A DNA stretch of 64,000 bases from Gammaproteobacteria bacterium (GTDB lineage Bacteria > Pseudomonadota > Gammaproteobacteria > UBA6429 > Thiohalophilaceae). This document shows positions 1-8,264 of the stretch, piece by piece. The translations under genes were made by a program, and so were the position numbers. The stretch lies in contig JAOUNS010000003.1 in the NCBI GenBank assembly GCA_029880855.1, forward strand, positions 1 through 64,000, written 5' to 3'. Under the pieces are notes generated by a model, which saw only the letters and a program-made list of their open reading frames with translations, did no database searches and was not told where the DNA came from. Each line of letters opens with the position of its first letter. Position 1 is the first letter of the stretch.

Positions 1-9
1 ACCCCCCAC

Positions 10-118
10 GATGAGCCTGGCCGGATTTGTTGTCACTGACAACACGCTGGTACCCCCCGATGAGCCTGGCCGCATTTGTTGTCACTGACAACACGCCGGT
101 ACCCCCGATGACACTTCT
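10..118. repeat. Tandem ~49-bp palindrome-bearing repeats, cut by the left edge
   Basis: Two near-identical units (10-58 and 59-106, 49 and 48 bp) start with GATGAGCCTGGCC and end in a run of C. A third begins at 107 with GATGA and then diverges. Each unit contains the palindrome GTTGTCACTGACAAC. The bases before position 10 (ACCCCCCAC) look like the tail of an earlier unit, so the array probably continues leftwards. Iteron-like or operator-like arrays of this kind occur at plasmid and ICE origins or partition sites; that role is inferred. The spacing is too regular and spacer-free for CRISPR. Confidence 0.7.
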
Positions 119-348
119 GATTAACCAAATAACGCTTTCAATAAGTATCCTGCCTCGGCGATTTATTCATCGTTTTTATTCATGCAAATCTCATTAACAT
201 GATGCCTACTGATATTTCCAAGCACGTAAACTCGTACTTGCATATCCAGACAATGAATGTCGCACTAAGGCGGCAGTGAATGTTAAACGTAAAACACTTG
301 CGCAATATGTGCCGTGTGTTAGTGGTAGTAAAAATTTCAGGAGCAAAC

Positions 349-1134
349 ATGACAAACGAAGAATTAACCGACTCTGTAACCATGTCACCAGTCAAATCCC
401 CGTCAGACAATGTCGATCAAATAGTGAGTCCCGCCGAAGCAGCGTCACGCCCTGGCTCGTTACAAGGCAATGCCAGTCTCATCATACAGACACGGCAGGC
501 GCAACGTCTCGTTCATGGGCGAAGAAAAACAGACACCAAAAGCCATATTATCGGTCTAATGCGTTTTGGCATGAACATGAAACGAATTTGGTCGTCGGCC
601 AGTCGCAATGATCCTTATGCAGACTGGACGCTGTTACAAATCGAAGAATCGCTGATCAAGACACGCACAATCATTAATGATCTGTGTCAGGAGTTGGAAA
701 ACAAACTATCCACTGCAGCATCAGGCGTGCAGATCGACATTGCCAGCTCATTAGAACCTATCTCTATCCCCCTGCAGTTTGCCAATGCCTATGGTTATAT
801 GGGTGCTTACCTAATCTCAGATTATGATCAACTGGTCTGCACCATCCTCACTGCCCGACATGTCGGTCTTATGGATCGGCAAGAAAGCACCAGACAATTA
901 CACCAAATCGCACAGCGTGTCAGACATGCTTTTGCTTTATCCGGCTTATGGAAATTTACCATGGTCACCCGGACTGATTTTCAACATGGAAATCCCAAGG
1001 CAAGCAAAGCAATGGAGGTCATGGCCAATATGGGCGAAATGCCGCAGGAGATACTGGATGGCAGTCGGCGGGCAAAAATTGCGCCAGAGATCAGTACTGC
1101 TAATATCTCAACCGTCGAAGTCATGGATGACTGA
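349..1134 (+). CDS. DUF1845/AcaB-like ICE protein (PFL_4669 family)
   Basis: A 261-residue protein. The start MTNEEL is chosen because CAGGAGC lies just upstream; an in-frame ATG at 280 has no such site. After a low-complexity Ser/Pro/Glu N-terminus, the core 'GSLQGNASLIIQTRQAQRLVHGR' region followed by a helical domain resembles the PFL_4669 family of ICE proteins (DUF1845), which includes the AcaB transcription activator of IncA/C plasmids. It heads the block DUF1845-DUF3158-ssb-topB, the order known from SPI-7/PFGI-1-like ICEs. It may regulate the element or take part in its DNA maintenance; that is inferred from relatives. No catalytic motif is visible. Confidence 0.75.
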   Translation: MTNEELTDSVTMSPVKSPSDNVDQIVSPAEAASRPGSLQGNASLIIQTRQAQRLVHGRRKTDTKSHIIGLMRFGMNMKRIWSSASRNDPYADWTLLQIEESLIKTRTIINDLCQELENKLSTAASGVQIDIASSLEPISIPLQFANAYGYMGAYLISDYDQLVCTILTARHVGLMDRQESTRQLHQIAQRVRHAFALSGLWKFTMVTRTDFQHGNPKASKAMEVMANMGEMPQEILDGSRRAKIAPEISTANISTVEVMDD

Positions 1135-1166
1135 GCAGATAATCCGGTTCAGGTGTAATACAGATA

Positions 1167-1631
1167 ATGCAGTTTGATTCTAAAAGGCCCTTTCTTTTAG
1201 CTTTTAAGGGTAAGGGGGGCGATGTCGATTGGCGGTTGCGTTCGCTTCAGCAGCAGCTTGAATTGTTGCAGGCATCGTGTGTTGAGATTGACTGTGCGAT
1301 GCAGTCGTTAATCGACCGGTTCAAACAGTCATTTCGCCCCCCCTGGCCTGCACACCTCATCTTGCATAACACCGGTAATGGTAAGTATGTTCGCTGGCGA
1401 CTACCCGCCAATCGACTGACCAGGCAAACCTATTTCGAGTTGTTGCACAGTGACACCGGCATCGGTCTTTTGCAGTCGCTCCCTTCCGCAGTACGCAAGG
1501 TGTATCTTGAATTTGAGCAGGAACGCTTACAACTCAATCTGCTGTATGGATCAAGCCATTATGAAGCACGCAATCTTGAACGTTATCTTGATAGTGTTCG
1601 CCGTTTGATTTCTCTTAAACGCGGGTTATGA
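1167..1631 (+). CDS. DUF3158-like ICE protein
   Basis: A 154-residue protein, 32 bp behind the DUF1845 gene. It has a coiled-coil-like stretch (about residues 20-50) followed by a basic region with 'GNGKYVRWRLPANRLTRQTYFELLH' and a C-terminal helix. Size, position and this core match the DUF3158 proteins found between DUF1845 and ssb in PFL_4669/STY4534-type ICEs. The function of the family is unknown; its neighbours suggest processing or upkeep of ICE DNA. No signal peptide or membrane segment. Confidence 0.65.
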   Translation: MQFDSKRPFLLAFKGKGGDVDWRLRSLQQQLELLQASCVEIDCAMQSLIDRFKQSFRPPWPAHLILHNTGNGKYVRWRLPANRLTRQTYFELLHSDTGIGLLQSLPSAVRKVYLEFEQERLQLNLLYGSSHYEARNLERYLDSVRRLISLKRGL

Positions 1632-1734
1632 CAAATAAATTTTCAAATTTGATTTTATATTTTTTGTTGGGCTGCAATGACCTCCACGTTACTGTATCAC
1701 TGTGTTTTTCTATAACAACTTTGGAGTAAACAAT

Positions 1735-2118
1735 ATGGCGAATACATTTAAGGGCACGGGTAATCTCGGTGGTGATCCGGTTTTGAACCAGACGAATGAG
1801 GACCAGGATCAAGTCGCTAATTTTAGCGTCTATTTTGACCGTCCCGTCAAGAACGATGACGGCGAGTATGAAGACAAGGGTGGTTTTTGGCTTGATGTGG
1901 CTGCCTGGGGCAAGTTGGCTGAGGACGTAATGCGCGTACTACGGAGAGGGATGCGTGTCAGTGTACAAGGGATTTTGAAGGTGGATGTCTGGAATGATAA
2001 GGAGACGGGTGAGGAGAAAACCAAGCTTGTTCTTACTGTCAATGAAGTCGCCCTCATCATCTCGCGTATCGAATTTGTGCAACGTCGTCAATCAAAGGTC
2101 AAGTCTACGGATGAATAG
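1735..2118 (+). CDS. ssb: Single-stranded DNA-binding protein
   Basis: A 127-residue OB-fold protein. The start MANTFKGTGNLGGDP is preceded by TTGGAG. The pattern GNLGGDP, F-V-F-aromatic 'FSVYFDRPV', 'FWLDVAAWGKLAE' and 'VQGILKVDVW' is typical of ICE/plasmid SSBs that coat transferred single strands. It is shorter than chromosomal SSB and lacks the usual acidic 'DIPF' tail; the end is KSTDE. The next gene starts inside its last codons (2111), so the two are translationally coupled. Confidence 0.85.
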   Translation: MANTFKGTGNLGGDPVLNQTNEDQDQVANFSVYFDRPVKNDDGEYEDKGGFWLDVAAWGKLAEDVMRVLRRGMRVSVQGILKVDVWNDKETGEEKTKLVLTVNEVALIISRIEFVQRRQSKVKSTDE

Positions 2119-2395
2119 ACAAGGTTTGGCAAGTGCGCTCGCCAGTGAACTGGATGTCAGTAAATCTGACGCCTTGAAGTTTATTCAAACATTCGAGCAG
2201 ATTGTTTGCTCCACTTTGTCTGAGGGTGGCGATATTTCACTGCCCGGGTTTGGTCGATTTTACCGCAATCGGCATGGTGCACGACTCGGGCGTAATCCCA
2301 GCACCGGTGAACCACTCACATTACCCGCACGTTATGTACCTGCCTTTTCCCCCGGCAAGGGTTTGAAGCAATTTCTGAATCAGGATGACAGTTAA
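2111..2395 (+). CDS. HU/IHF-like DNA-bending protein
   Basis: A 94-residue protein starting MNRQGLASALASELDVSKS, overlapping the end of ssb by 8 bp. It follows the HU/IHF family pattern: N-terminal helices, 'FIQTFEQIVCSTLSEGGDISLPGFGRFYRN', then a beta-arm region 'GRNPSTGEPLTLPARYVPAFSPGKGLKQFLN' with the conserved R-N-P-x-T-G-E and F-x-P/S-G-K. Such proteins bend DNA and assist replication or recombination. The last base of its stop is the first base of topB, so ssb-HU-topB form one translational unit. Confidence 0.85.
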   Translation: MNRQGLASALASELDVSKSDALKFIQTFEQIVCSTLSEGGDISLPGFGRFYRNRHGARLGRNPSTGEPLTLPARYVPAFSPGKGLKQFLNQDDS

Positions 2396-4521
2396 TGCAG
2401 CTTTATCTTTGTGAAAAACCCTCTCAGGCCAGAGACATTGCACAGATCCTGGGTGTGCGCACCCGTGCTGATGGTTATTTGCATAATCATGACATTACGG
2501 TGACCTGGTGTTTTGGCCACTTGTTGGAAATGGCCGCCCCCGAGGGTTACGACTCGGGGTATAAGCGCTGGAATTTGTCTACATTACCGATCGTTCCTGT
2601 GAATTGGAAAATGGATGTCAAAAAATCTGCTCGTAAGCAATATCGAATCATCCAGGACTTGCTCAAACGGTGTGCACATGTGGTGATTGCCACCGATGCC
2701 GACCGTGAAGGCGAAACCATTGCGCGGGAGGTATTGGCGCAATGTGGTTGGCGGGGAACAGTCAGTCGTTTGTGGTTATCGGCGCTGGATGGGGCGAGTA
2801 TCCGTAAGGCCTTGAATCAGATCCTCCCTGGGAAGAAAACCGAGCCGCTCTACCTGGCAGGTCTTGGTCGCGCCCGCGCTGACTGGTTAGTGGGGATGAA
2901 CCTCACCCGTGCCTACACCCTGCTCGGTCAGCAGCAAGGGCATGAGGGGGTACTCTCTGTGGGGCGGGTACAGACACCGACACTGAATCTGATCGTTGAG
3001 CGGGATCGTATCATCGAGGCGTTTAAGCCCAGTCCCTATTATGACGTAGTGGGGACCTTCCAGGTGAAGGCCGGATCATTTACCGCGAAGTGGACACCGC
3101 CGAGTCAAATTACCGATGATGAGGGCCGCTGCACCCATCAAGCGGCGGCCCGCAGCGTGGCACAGGATATCACGGGTAAACAGGGGATCATCTCAAAGGC
3201 AACCACGACCCGTGAACAGGAGCCCCCGCCCCTCCCGTTTGATTTGTCTTCACTGCAACAGGCCGCCTCAAAACGATGGGGGATGGGTGCGCAAGCCGTG
3301 TTGGACATTGCCCAGGCATTGTATGAAACTCATAAAGCCTTAACCTATCCTCGCACTGATTGTCGTTATCTGCCAACCTCACAACTGACTGAAGCAAGCA
3401 GTGTATTGGCTGCCCTGGCGCAGTCAGACCAGGTCTATGCGTCCTTCGTGAAGGACGCGGATACGAAGCTGCAATCTCGCGCCTGGAATGACAAACAAAT
3501 CACTGCTCACCATGCCATTATTCCAACCGGCACCCCAACTGATGTTTCAAAAATGACGGAGCAGGAACGGCAACTCTATGACTTGGTTTGTCGGCGGTAT
3601 CTCGCACAATTTTATCCTGCCTATGAGTATGACAAGACGGTGATTGAAGTGACCGTTGATCATCACCTGTTTCGGACGGTGGGTAATTTTCCCCAGGTGC
3701 CCGGGTGGCATTGTTTGCTTGGTAGTAGTGAGTTATCCCATTCGGAAGATAAACCCAATCTGCCGCCTGTGACAATGAATGAGCACGCCGAGGCGATCAA
3801 TGCCCGTCTTGAAACAAAGCAAACCGCACCACCTGTAAGGTATACTGAAGGTACCCTGATTGCGGCGATGAAATCGATCGGTAAAGAGATCAGTGATCCG
3901 AAACTCAAACAAGTCCTGCGAGAGACAGCGGGGATCGGCACCGAGGCCACCCGGGCCGGTATTATCGAGACATTGTTGCAGCGTGGTTTTGTCAAAAAAT
4001 CAAAACGGCACCTGATCAGCACAGACAAAGGCCGATCCTTGATCGAACTGTTACCGGCTTCCATCAAGGACCCATCGACGACAGCCTTATGGGAGCAGGC
4101 ACTCGAAGACATCGCGCAGGCATGTGGTGATCTCGACACCTTTATCACAGGTCAGATCAAATGGATCGAAAACATTCTATACCATGTCCAAGAACAGGTC
4201 GCAGAAATTACTGTCGAGTCCCAGCACGCCTGTCCCCTCTGCGCCAAACCACTGATACGGCGTAAGAGTAAGCATGGCTGGTTTTGGGGTTGTACCGCGT
4301 ATCCGGAGTGTAAGGGTGCATTACCCGGCCAGCAGGGCCAGCCTGGATCATCAAGCCAGGCTACAGGCCAACATACATCATCGGGCACAAGCGAGCTTTG
4401 TCCGATGTGCCAAACCGGGCATCTGGTGCAGCGCACGGTGAAGGGTGGCAAAAACAAGGGCAAGTCTTTTTTGGGTTGTACTCAGTACCCGAAATGTAAT
4501 TACTTTGCATGGTCACGGTGA
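2395..4521 (+). CDS. topB: DNA topoisomerase III (type IA)
   Basis: A 708-residue type IA topoisomerase. The TOPRIM domain shows 'LCEKPSQA' (Glu7) and 'DADREGE' (Asp101, Asp103, Glu105). The active-site tyrosine is in 'ALTYPRTDCRYLP' (Tyr318), and 'GIGTEATRAGIIETL' is the conserved C-terminal catalytic-core motif. Two zinc ribbons follow: CPLCAKPL...GCTAYPECKG and CPMCQTGHL...GCTQYPKCNYF. It would resolve or decatenate single-strand intermediates during ICE replication or transfer. Full length for the family. Starts one base before the HU gene's stop ends. Confidence 0.95.
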   Translation: MQLYLCEKPSQARDIAQILGVRTRADGYLHNHDITVTWCFGHLLEMAAPEGYDSGYKRWNLSTLPIVPVNWKMDVKKSARKQYRIIQDLLKRCAHVVIATDADREGETIAREVLAQCGWRGTVSRLWLSALDGASIRKALNQILPGKKTEPLYLAGLGRARADWLVGMNLTRAYTLLGQQQGHEGVLSVGRVQTPTLNLIVERDRIIEAFKPSPYYDVVGTFQVKAGSFTAKWTPPSQITDDEGRCTHQAAARSVAQDITGKQGIISKATTTREQEPPPLPFDLSSLQQAASKRWGMGAQAVLDIAQALYETHKALTYPRTDCRYLPTSQLTEASSVLAALAQSDQVYASFVKDADTKLQSRAWNDKQITAHHAIIPTGTPTDVSKMTEQERQLYDLVCRRYLAQFYPAYEYDKTVIEVTVDHHLFRTVGNFPQVPGWHCLLGSSELSHSEDKPNLPPVTMNEHAEAINARLETKQTAPPVRYTEGTLIAAMKSIGKEISDPKLKQVLRETAGIGTEATRAGIIETLLQRGFVKKSKRHLISTDKGRSLIELLPASIKDPSTTALWEQALEDIAQACGDLDTFITGQIKWIENILYHVQEQVAEITVESQHACPLCAKPLIRRKSKHGWFWGCTAYPECKGALPGQQGQPGSSSQATGQHTSSGTSELCPMCQTGHLVQRTVKGGKNKGKSFLGCTQYPKCNYFAWSR

Positions 4522-4848
4522 TCTAAGACCGTTATGTTTCAAATCACTGTTATGATGAATAATTGTTTTCATATAAAAATAATATTTCGTTGAATCAGTC
4601 TTGTCTGTATATCATAGTAGTAGCCAGACCGCGATAAGTGGTTACCGATTTTCTACCCTGGCTACTTGGTTAAAGTAGCACCTTTGCTGGTTTTTATCAG
4701 CACCTATCGCACTTTGCAGGATCGTGAGACAAGTGCAACAGATCAGGCAATCTCGCCATTTCTGTCGATCCATTTTGTAAAACCCGACGGGGACACTGAT
4801 CCCTTTCCGGGTCAGATGTTTCCCAAACTCAACTCAAGGAGAAACATC
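4522..4848 (+). promoter_or_regulatory. Structured untranslated leader before the DUF3577 gene
   Basis: No credible gene. It contains a stem GTAGCCAG/CTGGCTAC (4620-4627 with 4658-4665), a small hairpin TGCTG/CAGCA (4685-4689 with 4698-4702) and GGGA/TCCC (4790-4793 with 4800-4803), then the ribosome site AAGGAG at about 4837. The first ~90 bp after topB are AT-rich and may hold a promoter, but no clear -35/-10 pair stands out. The leader resembles those before 5562, 6661 and 26565 in being long and hairpin-rich. Confidence 0.5.
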
Positions 4849-5289
4849 ATGTCAAATGAATCAAGTCAAACTTCCACCGATGACAACAACCAGGAAAATC
4901 AGTTTTTTGATCTCCATATATCCGGTTTCGGTTATCTAAATCGTCTCCGAGTGGTGCCGGTGCAACGTGGCAAGCCTTTTTTGGCAGTCGATATCGCCGC
5001 CATCCATGGTCGTAGTGACAATGTTCAATACACACGATTTGACTGCCGCGTATCCGGCACTGAGGCGCAGCGCATCATTGAAGAGTTGAAACCCATCATC
5101 AAAGATGAGTCCAACAAGGTGCTGATCGGCTTCAAACTGGGCGATCTCTATGTCGATCCCTTTACCTACCAAAAAGGTGAAAAAGCCGGTCAACCCGGTG
5201 TTTCACTCAAAACGCGTCTGTTGCGTATTGAGTGGGTCAAAGTCAACGGTAAAGTCTACAACATCAAAACTGATGAGAAAGCGGCTTGA
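4849..5289 (+). CDS. DUF3577 protein (STY4534 family)
   Basis: A 146-residue protein. The start MSNESSQTS follows AAGGAGAAACATC; the upstream in-frame extension runs through the hairpin leader and is discarded. The core 'FFDLHISGFGYLNRLRVVP...GKPFLAVDIAAIHG...YTRFDCRVSG' and 'LIGFKLGDLYVDPFTYQKGEKAGQPGVSLKTRLLRIEWVKVNG' matches the DUF3577/STY4534 proteins encoded next to ssb and topB in many ICEs. Its precise activity is not established; the context suggests a role in ICE DNA replication or single-strand handling. Confidence 0.8.
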   Translation: MSNESSQTSTDDNNQENQFFDLHISGFGYLNRLRVVPVQRGKPFLAVDIAAIHGRSDNVQYTRFDCRVSGTEAQRIIEELKPIIKDESNKVLIGFKLGDLYVDPFTYQKGEKAGQPGVSLKTRLLRIEWVKVNGKVYNIKTDEKAA

Positions 5290-5561
5290 ACGTCTCCCTC
5301 AACCTGACAGGACATGTCCTGTGGATCAACGCTGCCTTGCGGCGTTTTTCCAAATCGTCCTACTGGACGGTTCGGAAAGACGTTGCACCCAATGTCGTTC
5401 ATGGAACGGCATTCTTTGCTGATTTCGATCAGCGCCCTCAGCATCATCGTCGGATCGAATACCAGGTGCAATGGCTCTCGCCAGCGATCCATCACTCAAC
5501 TGATTGGAGTACGCATTCCAATACGGAGGCGACTTCATCAAAAAAAACAGGAGACTTACTG
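5290..5561 (+). promoter_or_regulatory. Multi-hairpin leader before the 5562 gene
   Basis: A string of hairpins instead of a gene: a 16-bp perfect palindrome ACAGGACATGTCCTGT (5307-5322), CGTCC/GGACG (5355-5368), CGTTC/GAACG (5396-5408), GCTGAT/ATCAGC (5418-5433) and ATTGGA/TCCAAT (5503-5522). A good ribosome site (AACAGGAGA) follows at about 5548. Open reading frames crossing this stretch look like chance. It may be an RNA-level control region, or it may carry binding sites for a dimeric regulator at the palindrome. Confidence 0.5.
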
Positions 5562-5984
5562 ATGAACGAAATTACAAATACCTGTGCTAATAACGACACA
5601 GCGCTACAACGTTACCGGGAATTACAAGAGAAATACCGTAATCACTATGCGCAAGCTCCTGCTCGATTTCTTGCCGCATGGAAAGAAGCGATCAGACTGG
5701 CTGGTCCGCAATTTTTTTATTGTGACGGCATTGGACATTATGCCGATGCAACAGACCGCAATAAAATTCGTCCAAACCAGGAAGCGATTGAACGGTTTAT
5801 GGCGGTATGCAGCGTCGGTGAAGGTGTCTTTCTTGCCGCAGTATGCAGTTTTTATAACGGTAACTGGGGTCAGGAATTAGGTCAACGTTTTGGTTATACC
5901 ACACTCGGGGACATCGCCAACCGGCTGGAGCTGGAACAACTTAACGTACTTAGTGCATTGATGTTGTATCACACGGGATGGTAG
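5562..5984 (+). CDS. Hypothetical ICE protein, 140 aa
   Basis: The start MNEITNTC is chosen because AGGAGACTTACTG precedes it. The protein is soluble and helical, with 'ALQRYRELQEKYRNHYAQAP' and an aromatic-rich middle (QFFYCDGIGHYAD, SFYNGNWGQELGQRFGY). I do not recognise the family. It is flanked by DUF3577 and RadC genes, in the part of the element that relatives use for small DNA-maintenance or anti-restriction genes; any such role here is a guess. Not overlapped by neighbours, so it is probably an independent transcript behind its hairpin leader. Confidence 0.7.
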   Translation: MNEITNTCANNDTALQRYRELQEKYRNHYAQAPARFLAAWKEAIRLAGPQFFYCDGIGHYADATDRNKIRPNQEAIERFMAVCSVGEGVFLAAVCSFYNGNWGQELGQRFGYTTLGDIANRLELEQLNVLSALMLYHTGW

Positions 5985-6660
5985 ACGCACTTTTGGTGGT
6001 TAATGACCGGGTATGACTTTTCCAAAGTTATATCCCGGTCATTTCTCACGGTCGGTCCCGGCGTGATTGTGGTGGCCTTTCCCATCGCATCATACAAAGC
6101 GATAGGAAAGGCCATCACGGTCTTTGCCTTAATCATCGCCGACCGCCTGTCGTCGGAACCGGGCGGGTCCCTTTGTGCGATAACACGTGCCCGGTAATCA
6201 TCGATCTCTTTCCCATAGTGAGATCACGCCAATGACGGATGTGTCTCAATGAGACGCATTATGTTTATCCATCATGTCGAGGGAAACAAGATCTTTCAGG
6301 TCGAACAATCCTGCATGACCCGGTAAAAGACTGCCTGGGCTTGTATCCATTAACCGCTTCTGAATGTCAACTGACAGGTATGACCGGTGGTCACCTGTCA
6401 AGACGCCACAATCTCGTGGCGTCTTTCCCAAGTATCCGTTTGGATATGTAGTGCGACCGGTATTTTGGAAAGATTTTCAACCGTGGCATGTTGCGGATCA
6501 ACATGCGCCCTTACTGGTTAAGCCGGTAGCTAATCACTTCGTCGGATCGTCATACAAGTGTCACAGCACAAGCTGTGCGATCCATCTTCAACCACCCAGA
6601 CCTGGGAGATCATTCTCCCGCTGGGGGCGATCTCTTTTGTCATTATTTAAGGAGATCATC
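5985..6660 (+). promoter_or_regulatory. 676-bp non-coding, hairpin-rich leader before radC
   Basis: No convincing gene. There is a 16-bp stem with one mismatch (TGGCCTTTCCCATCGC 6073-6088 with 6099-6114), extended by CGTGA/TCACG (6062-6066 with 6115-6119). A compound hairpin lies at 6372-6400 (TGACAGG/CCTGTCA plus TGACC/GGTCA) and a terminator-like stem at 6401-6424. Near the end, GGGAGA/TCTCCC (6604-6619) and GAGATC/GATCTC (6606-6634) use the same bases and cannot form together, an attenuator-like arrangement. AAGGAG at 6650 serves the next gene. Confidence 0.55.
6401..6430 (+). terminator. Terminator-like hairpin upstream of radC
   Basis: Perfect 9-bp stem AGACGCCAC / GTGGCGTCT (6401-6409 and 6416-6424) with a 6-base loop and only a short T run (TTT) after it. 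It directly follows another hairpin (6372-6400). Its place about 240 bp before radC suggests attenuation or the end of an upstream transcript. Confidence 0.55.
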
Positions 6661-7239
6661 ATGCCCACCAAAGCCATGAGAAAAACCGTTAAACTTTCCT
6701 CATCGCCCAGTGATTTAAAAATTGGAGAGATGAATATTATCGTCAAACTTGCTTTTGATATTCTCTCTGAAAGATCTGATTATTCAAAACTTCTATCCGT
6801 TGTGAATGAGGATGTCATAATCAAACTGGCCACTGACATTCTGGCGCGGCGTCACAGTCCTGGCATGTCTATTACAAACCCGACTGATACGAAACGGTAT
6901 TTAAAAGTCCATTTTTCAGGATTTAAAAACGAAGCCTTCTGCGTTTTATTTCTTGATAATCGCCATCGAGTTATTTCTTTTGAAAAACTCTTTACCGGCA
7001 CAATAAACAGCGCATCGGTTCACCCCAGAGTTGTTGTTCAACGTGCGTTGGAGTTAAATGCAGCAGCTATCATATTATCCCATAACCATCCCAGTGGCGT
7101 TGCTGAACCCTCTGAAGCAGATCGACAGTTAACTACTCGATTGAAAAATGCTTTGGATCTGGTTGATGTAAGAGTCCTGGACCATCTGGTCGTGGGATCT
7201 GATGAAATCGTTGCTTTTGCGGAAAGAGGTTGGCTGTAA
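6661..7239 (+). CDS. radC: RadC-like JAB/MPN-domain protein
   Basis: A 192-residue protein starting [10 protein letters not shown] after AAGGAGATCATC. The JAMM zinc motif is present as HNHPSG (His141, His143) with S151 and D154 in 'EPSEADRQL'; the preceding '[21 protein letters not shown]' is the usual RadC core. The N-terminal ~70 residues are helical and unlike the helix-hairpin-helix of chromosomal RadC, so it is the mobile-element form. Such proteins are common in ICEs and islands; the role is uncertain (predicted metal-dependent hydrolase). Confidence 0.85.
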   Translation: MPTKAMRKTVKLSSSPSDLKIGEMNIIVKLAFDILSERSDYSKLLSVVNEDVIIKLATDILARRHSPGMSITNPTDTKRYLKVHFSGFKNEAFCVLFLDNRHRVISFEKLFTGTINSASVHPRVVVQRALELNAAAIILSHNHPSGVAEPSEADRQLTTRLKNALDLVDVRVLDHLVVGSDEIVAFAERGWL

Positions 7240-7259
7240 ACTCTCTGGAGGATATTTTC

Positions 7260-7568
7260 ATGTCAAAAACAGAAGCCGTACCCGGCCTTAAAGCTGCATC
7301 CATGGTCGCCATAGCGCGGTCACTTGTTAATATCGACTTTGATATGTCAAATGACTATTACTGGGAAGCGTACGCCGCAGCTTATGAACTTGGCAGAATG
7401 GCAGCCTGTTCTGGCGCCAACTGTCCAAAGCTGTTAACCCTGTATGAACTTGACGACGTATTTTTTGAGAGTCTTTATAATGAAGCTCAGGCAATGCGTG
7501 CCGAACAAGCATGTTATCAATGCGATCAGCGGCATGGCCAGTGTTATTCGGGTTGTCCCTTTGTTTAA
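7260..7568 (+). CDS. Hypothetical Cys-rich small protein, 102 aa
   Basis: The start MSKTEAVPG is preceded by CTGGAGG; it lies 20 bp after radC and is probably co-transcribed with it. The helical body 'YYWEAYAAAYELGRMAACSGANCPKLLTLYELDD' leads to a cysteine-rich tail 'CYQCDQRHGQCYSGCPFV', which could bind metal. No signal peptide. I do not recognise the family. Confidence 0.7.
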   Translation: MSKTEAVPGLKAASMVAIARSLVNIDFDMSNDYYWEAYAAAYELGRMAACSGANCPKLLTLYELDDVFFESLYNEAQAMRAEQACYQCDQRHGQCYSGCPFV

Positions 7569-7585
7569 TGCTGTATCAATATAGC

Positions 7586-7635
7586 GGGTATCCAGTCAGT
7601 AACGTATCAGATATAGATACGTTACCCGGATACCC
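7586..7635. terminator. Long inverted repeat ending the radC block
   Basis: Nested perfect stems: GGGTATCC/GGATACCC (7586-7593 with 7628-7635) and GTAACGTATC/GATACGTTAC (7599-7608 with 7616-7625), with a 7-base loop. A pyrimidine stretch (CACCCTTTCT) follows. It could terminate transcription between the maintenance block and the mating genes, or be a binding site or cruciform. Confidence 0.6.
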
Positions 7636-7790
7636 ACCCTTTCTATTATTGAATACATATATTCATCATTAATCCCTCCGGATTAATCCCCGTTCAAATT
7701 AATTTTCACAACCATGATCTAATTTATCATTGGTTTTCTCATCCGGTTTTCACAAACTATTACCACACACTGCCAATAAGCGGGTTATCC

Positions 7791-8264
7791 ATGAAGCGAC
7801 ATCTTTATTTTTATGTCTTGTTGTGCTTCATCGCCGTCAACAGTGTCGTTTCTGAAACATGCTGGCACTCCGCTGCCGAACGATACGACATTAACGTTGA
7901 CATCCTCTATGCCATCGCGCTGGCCGAGAGCGCAATGAATCCCTCAGCGGTTAACCACAATCATGATGGTTCCGTCGATGTCGGATTAATGCAGATCAAT
8001 TCTCGGTGGTGGTTCCCACGCCTGGCCGAGGTCGGCATTCAACCTGGGGATCTATTGGACGAGTGCACCAACATTCATGTGGGTGCCTGGATATTGGCGG
8101 GCTATATCCGCCGCTTTGGATACAACTGGCGAGCTATCGGCGCATACCATGCCGGGCCTGCTTTAACAGAGAAACATGAGATCAAACGAAACCAGTATGC
8201 AAAACGTATTTTTCACCATCTGTCTCATATCCGCCGTACTAAGCGGATGCGCCATATCGAATAG
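7791..8264 (+). CDS. Lytic transglycosylase (VirB1/PilT-like)
   Basis: A 157-residue exported enzyme. The signal peptide covers about residues 1-21 (MKRHLYFYVLLCFIAVNSVVS). The SLT domain has 'ILYAIALAESAMNPSAVNHN' with the catalytic Glu, 'DVGLMQINSRWW' and 'AIGAYHAGP'. It cuts peptidoglycan to let the conjugation machine cross the periplasm. It opens the transfer operon and overlaps the next gene by 68 bp; the tail is basic. Confidence 0.9.
   Translation: MKRHLYFYVLLCFIAVNSVVSETCWHSAAERYDINVDILYAIALAESAMNPSAVNHNHDGSVDVGLMQINSRWWFPRLAEVGIQPGDLLDECTNIHVGAWILAGYIRRFGYNWRAIGAYHAGPALTEKHEIKRNQYAKRIFHHLSHIRRTKRMRHIE

Noticed and set aside
10-118. CRISPR array
   Set aside because: The repeats are contiguous with no unique spacers, and no cas gene is present.
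3526-3536. ATTATTCCAAC inside topB as a further junction motif
   Set aside because: It lies within a conserved coding region and differs at the end; coincidence.
5286-5561. Upstream in-frame extension of the 5562 gene
   Set aside because: It runs through five hairpins and a 16-bp palindrome and has no ribosome site; the internal ATG has a good one.
6003-6451. Short + strand frames in the radC leader
   Set aside because: They cross strong hairpins, have no ribosome sites and resemble no protein.
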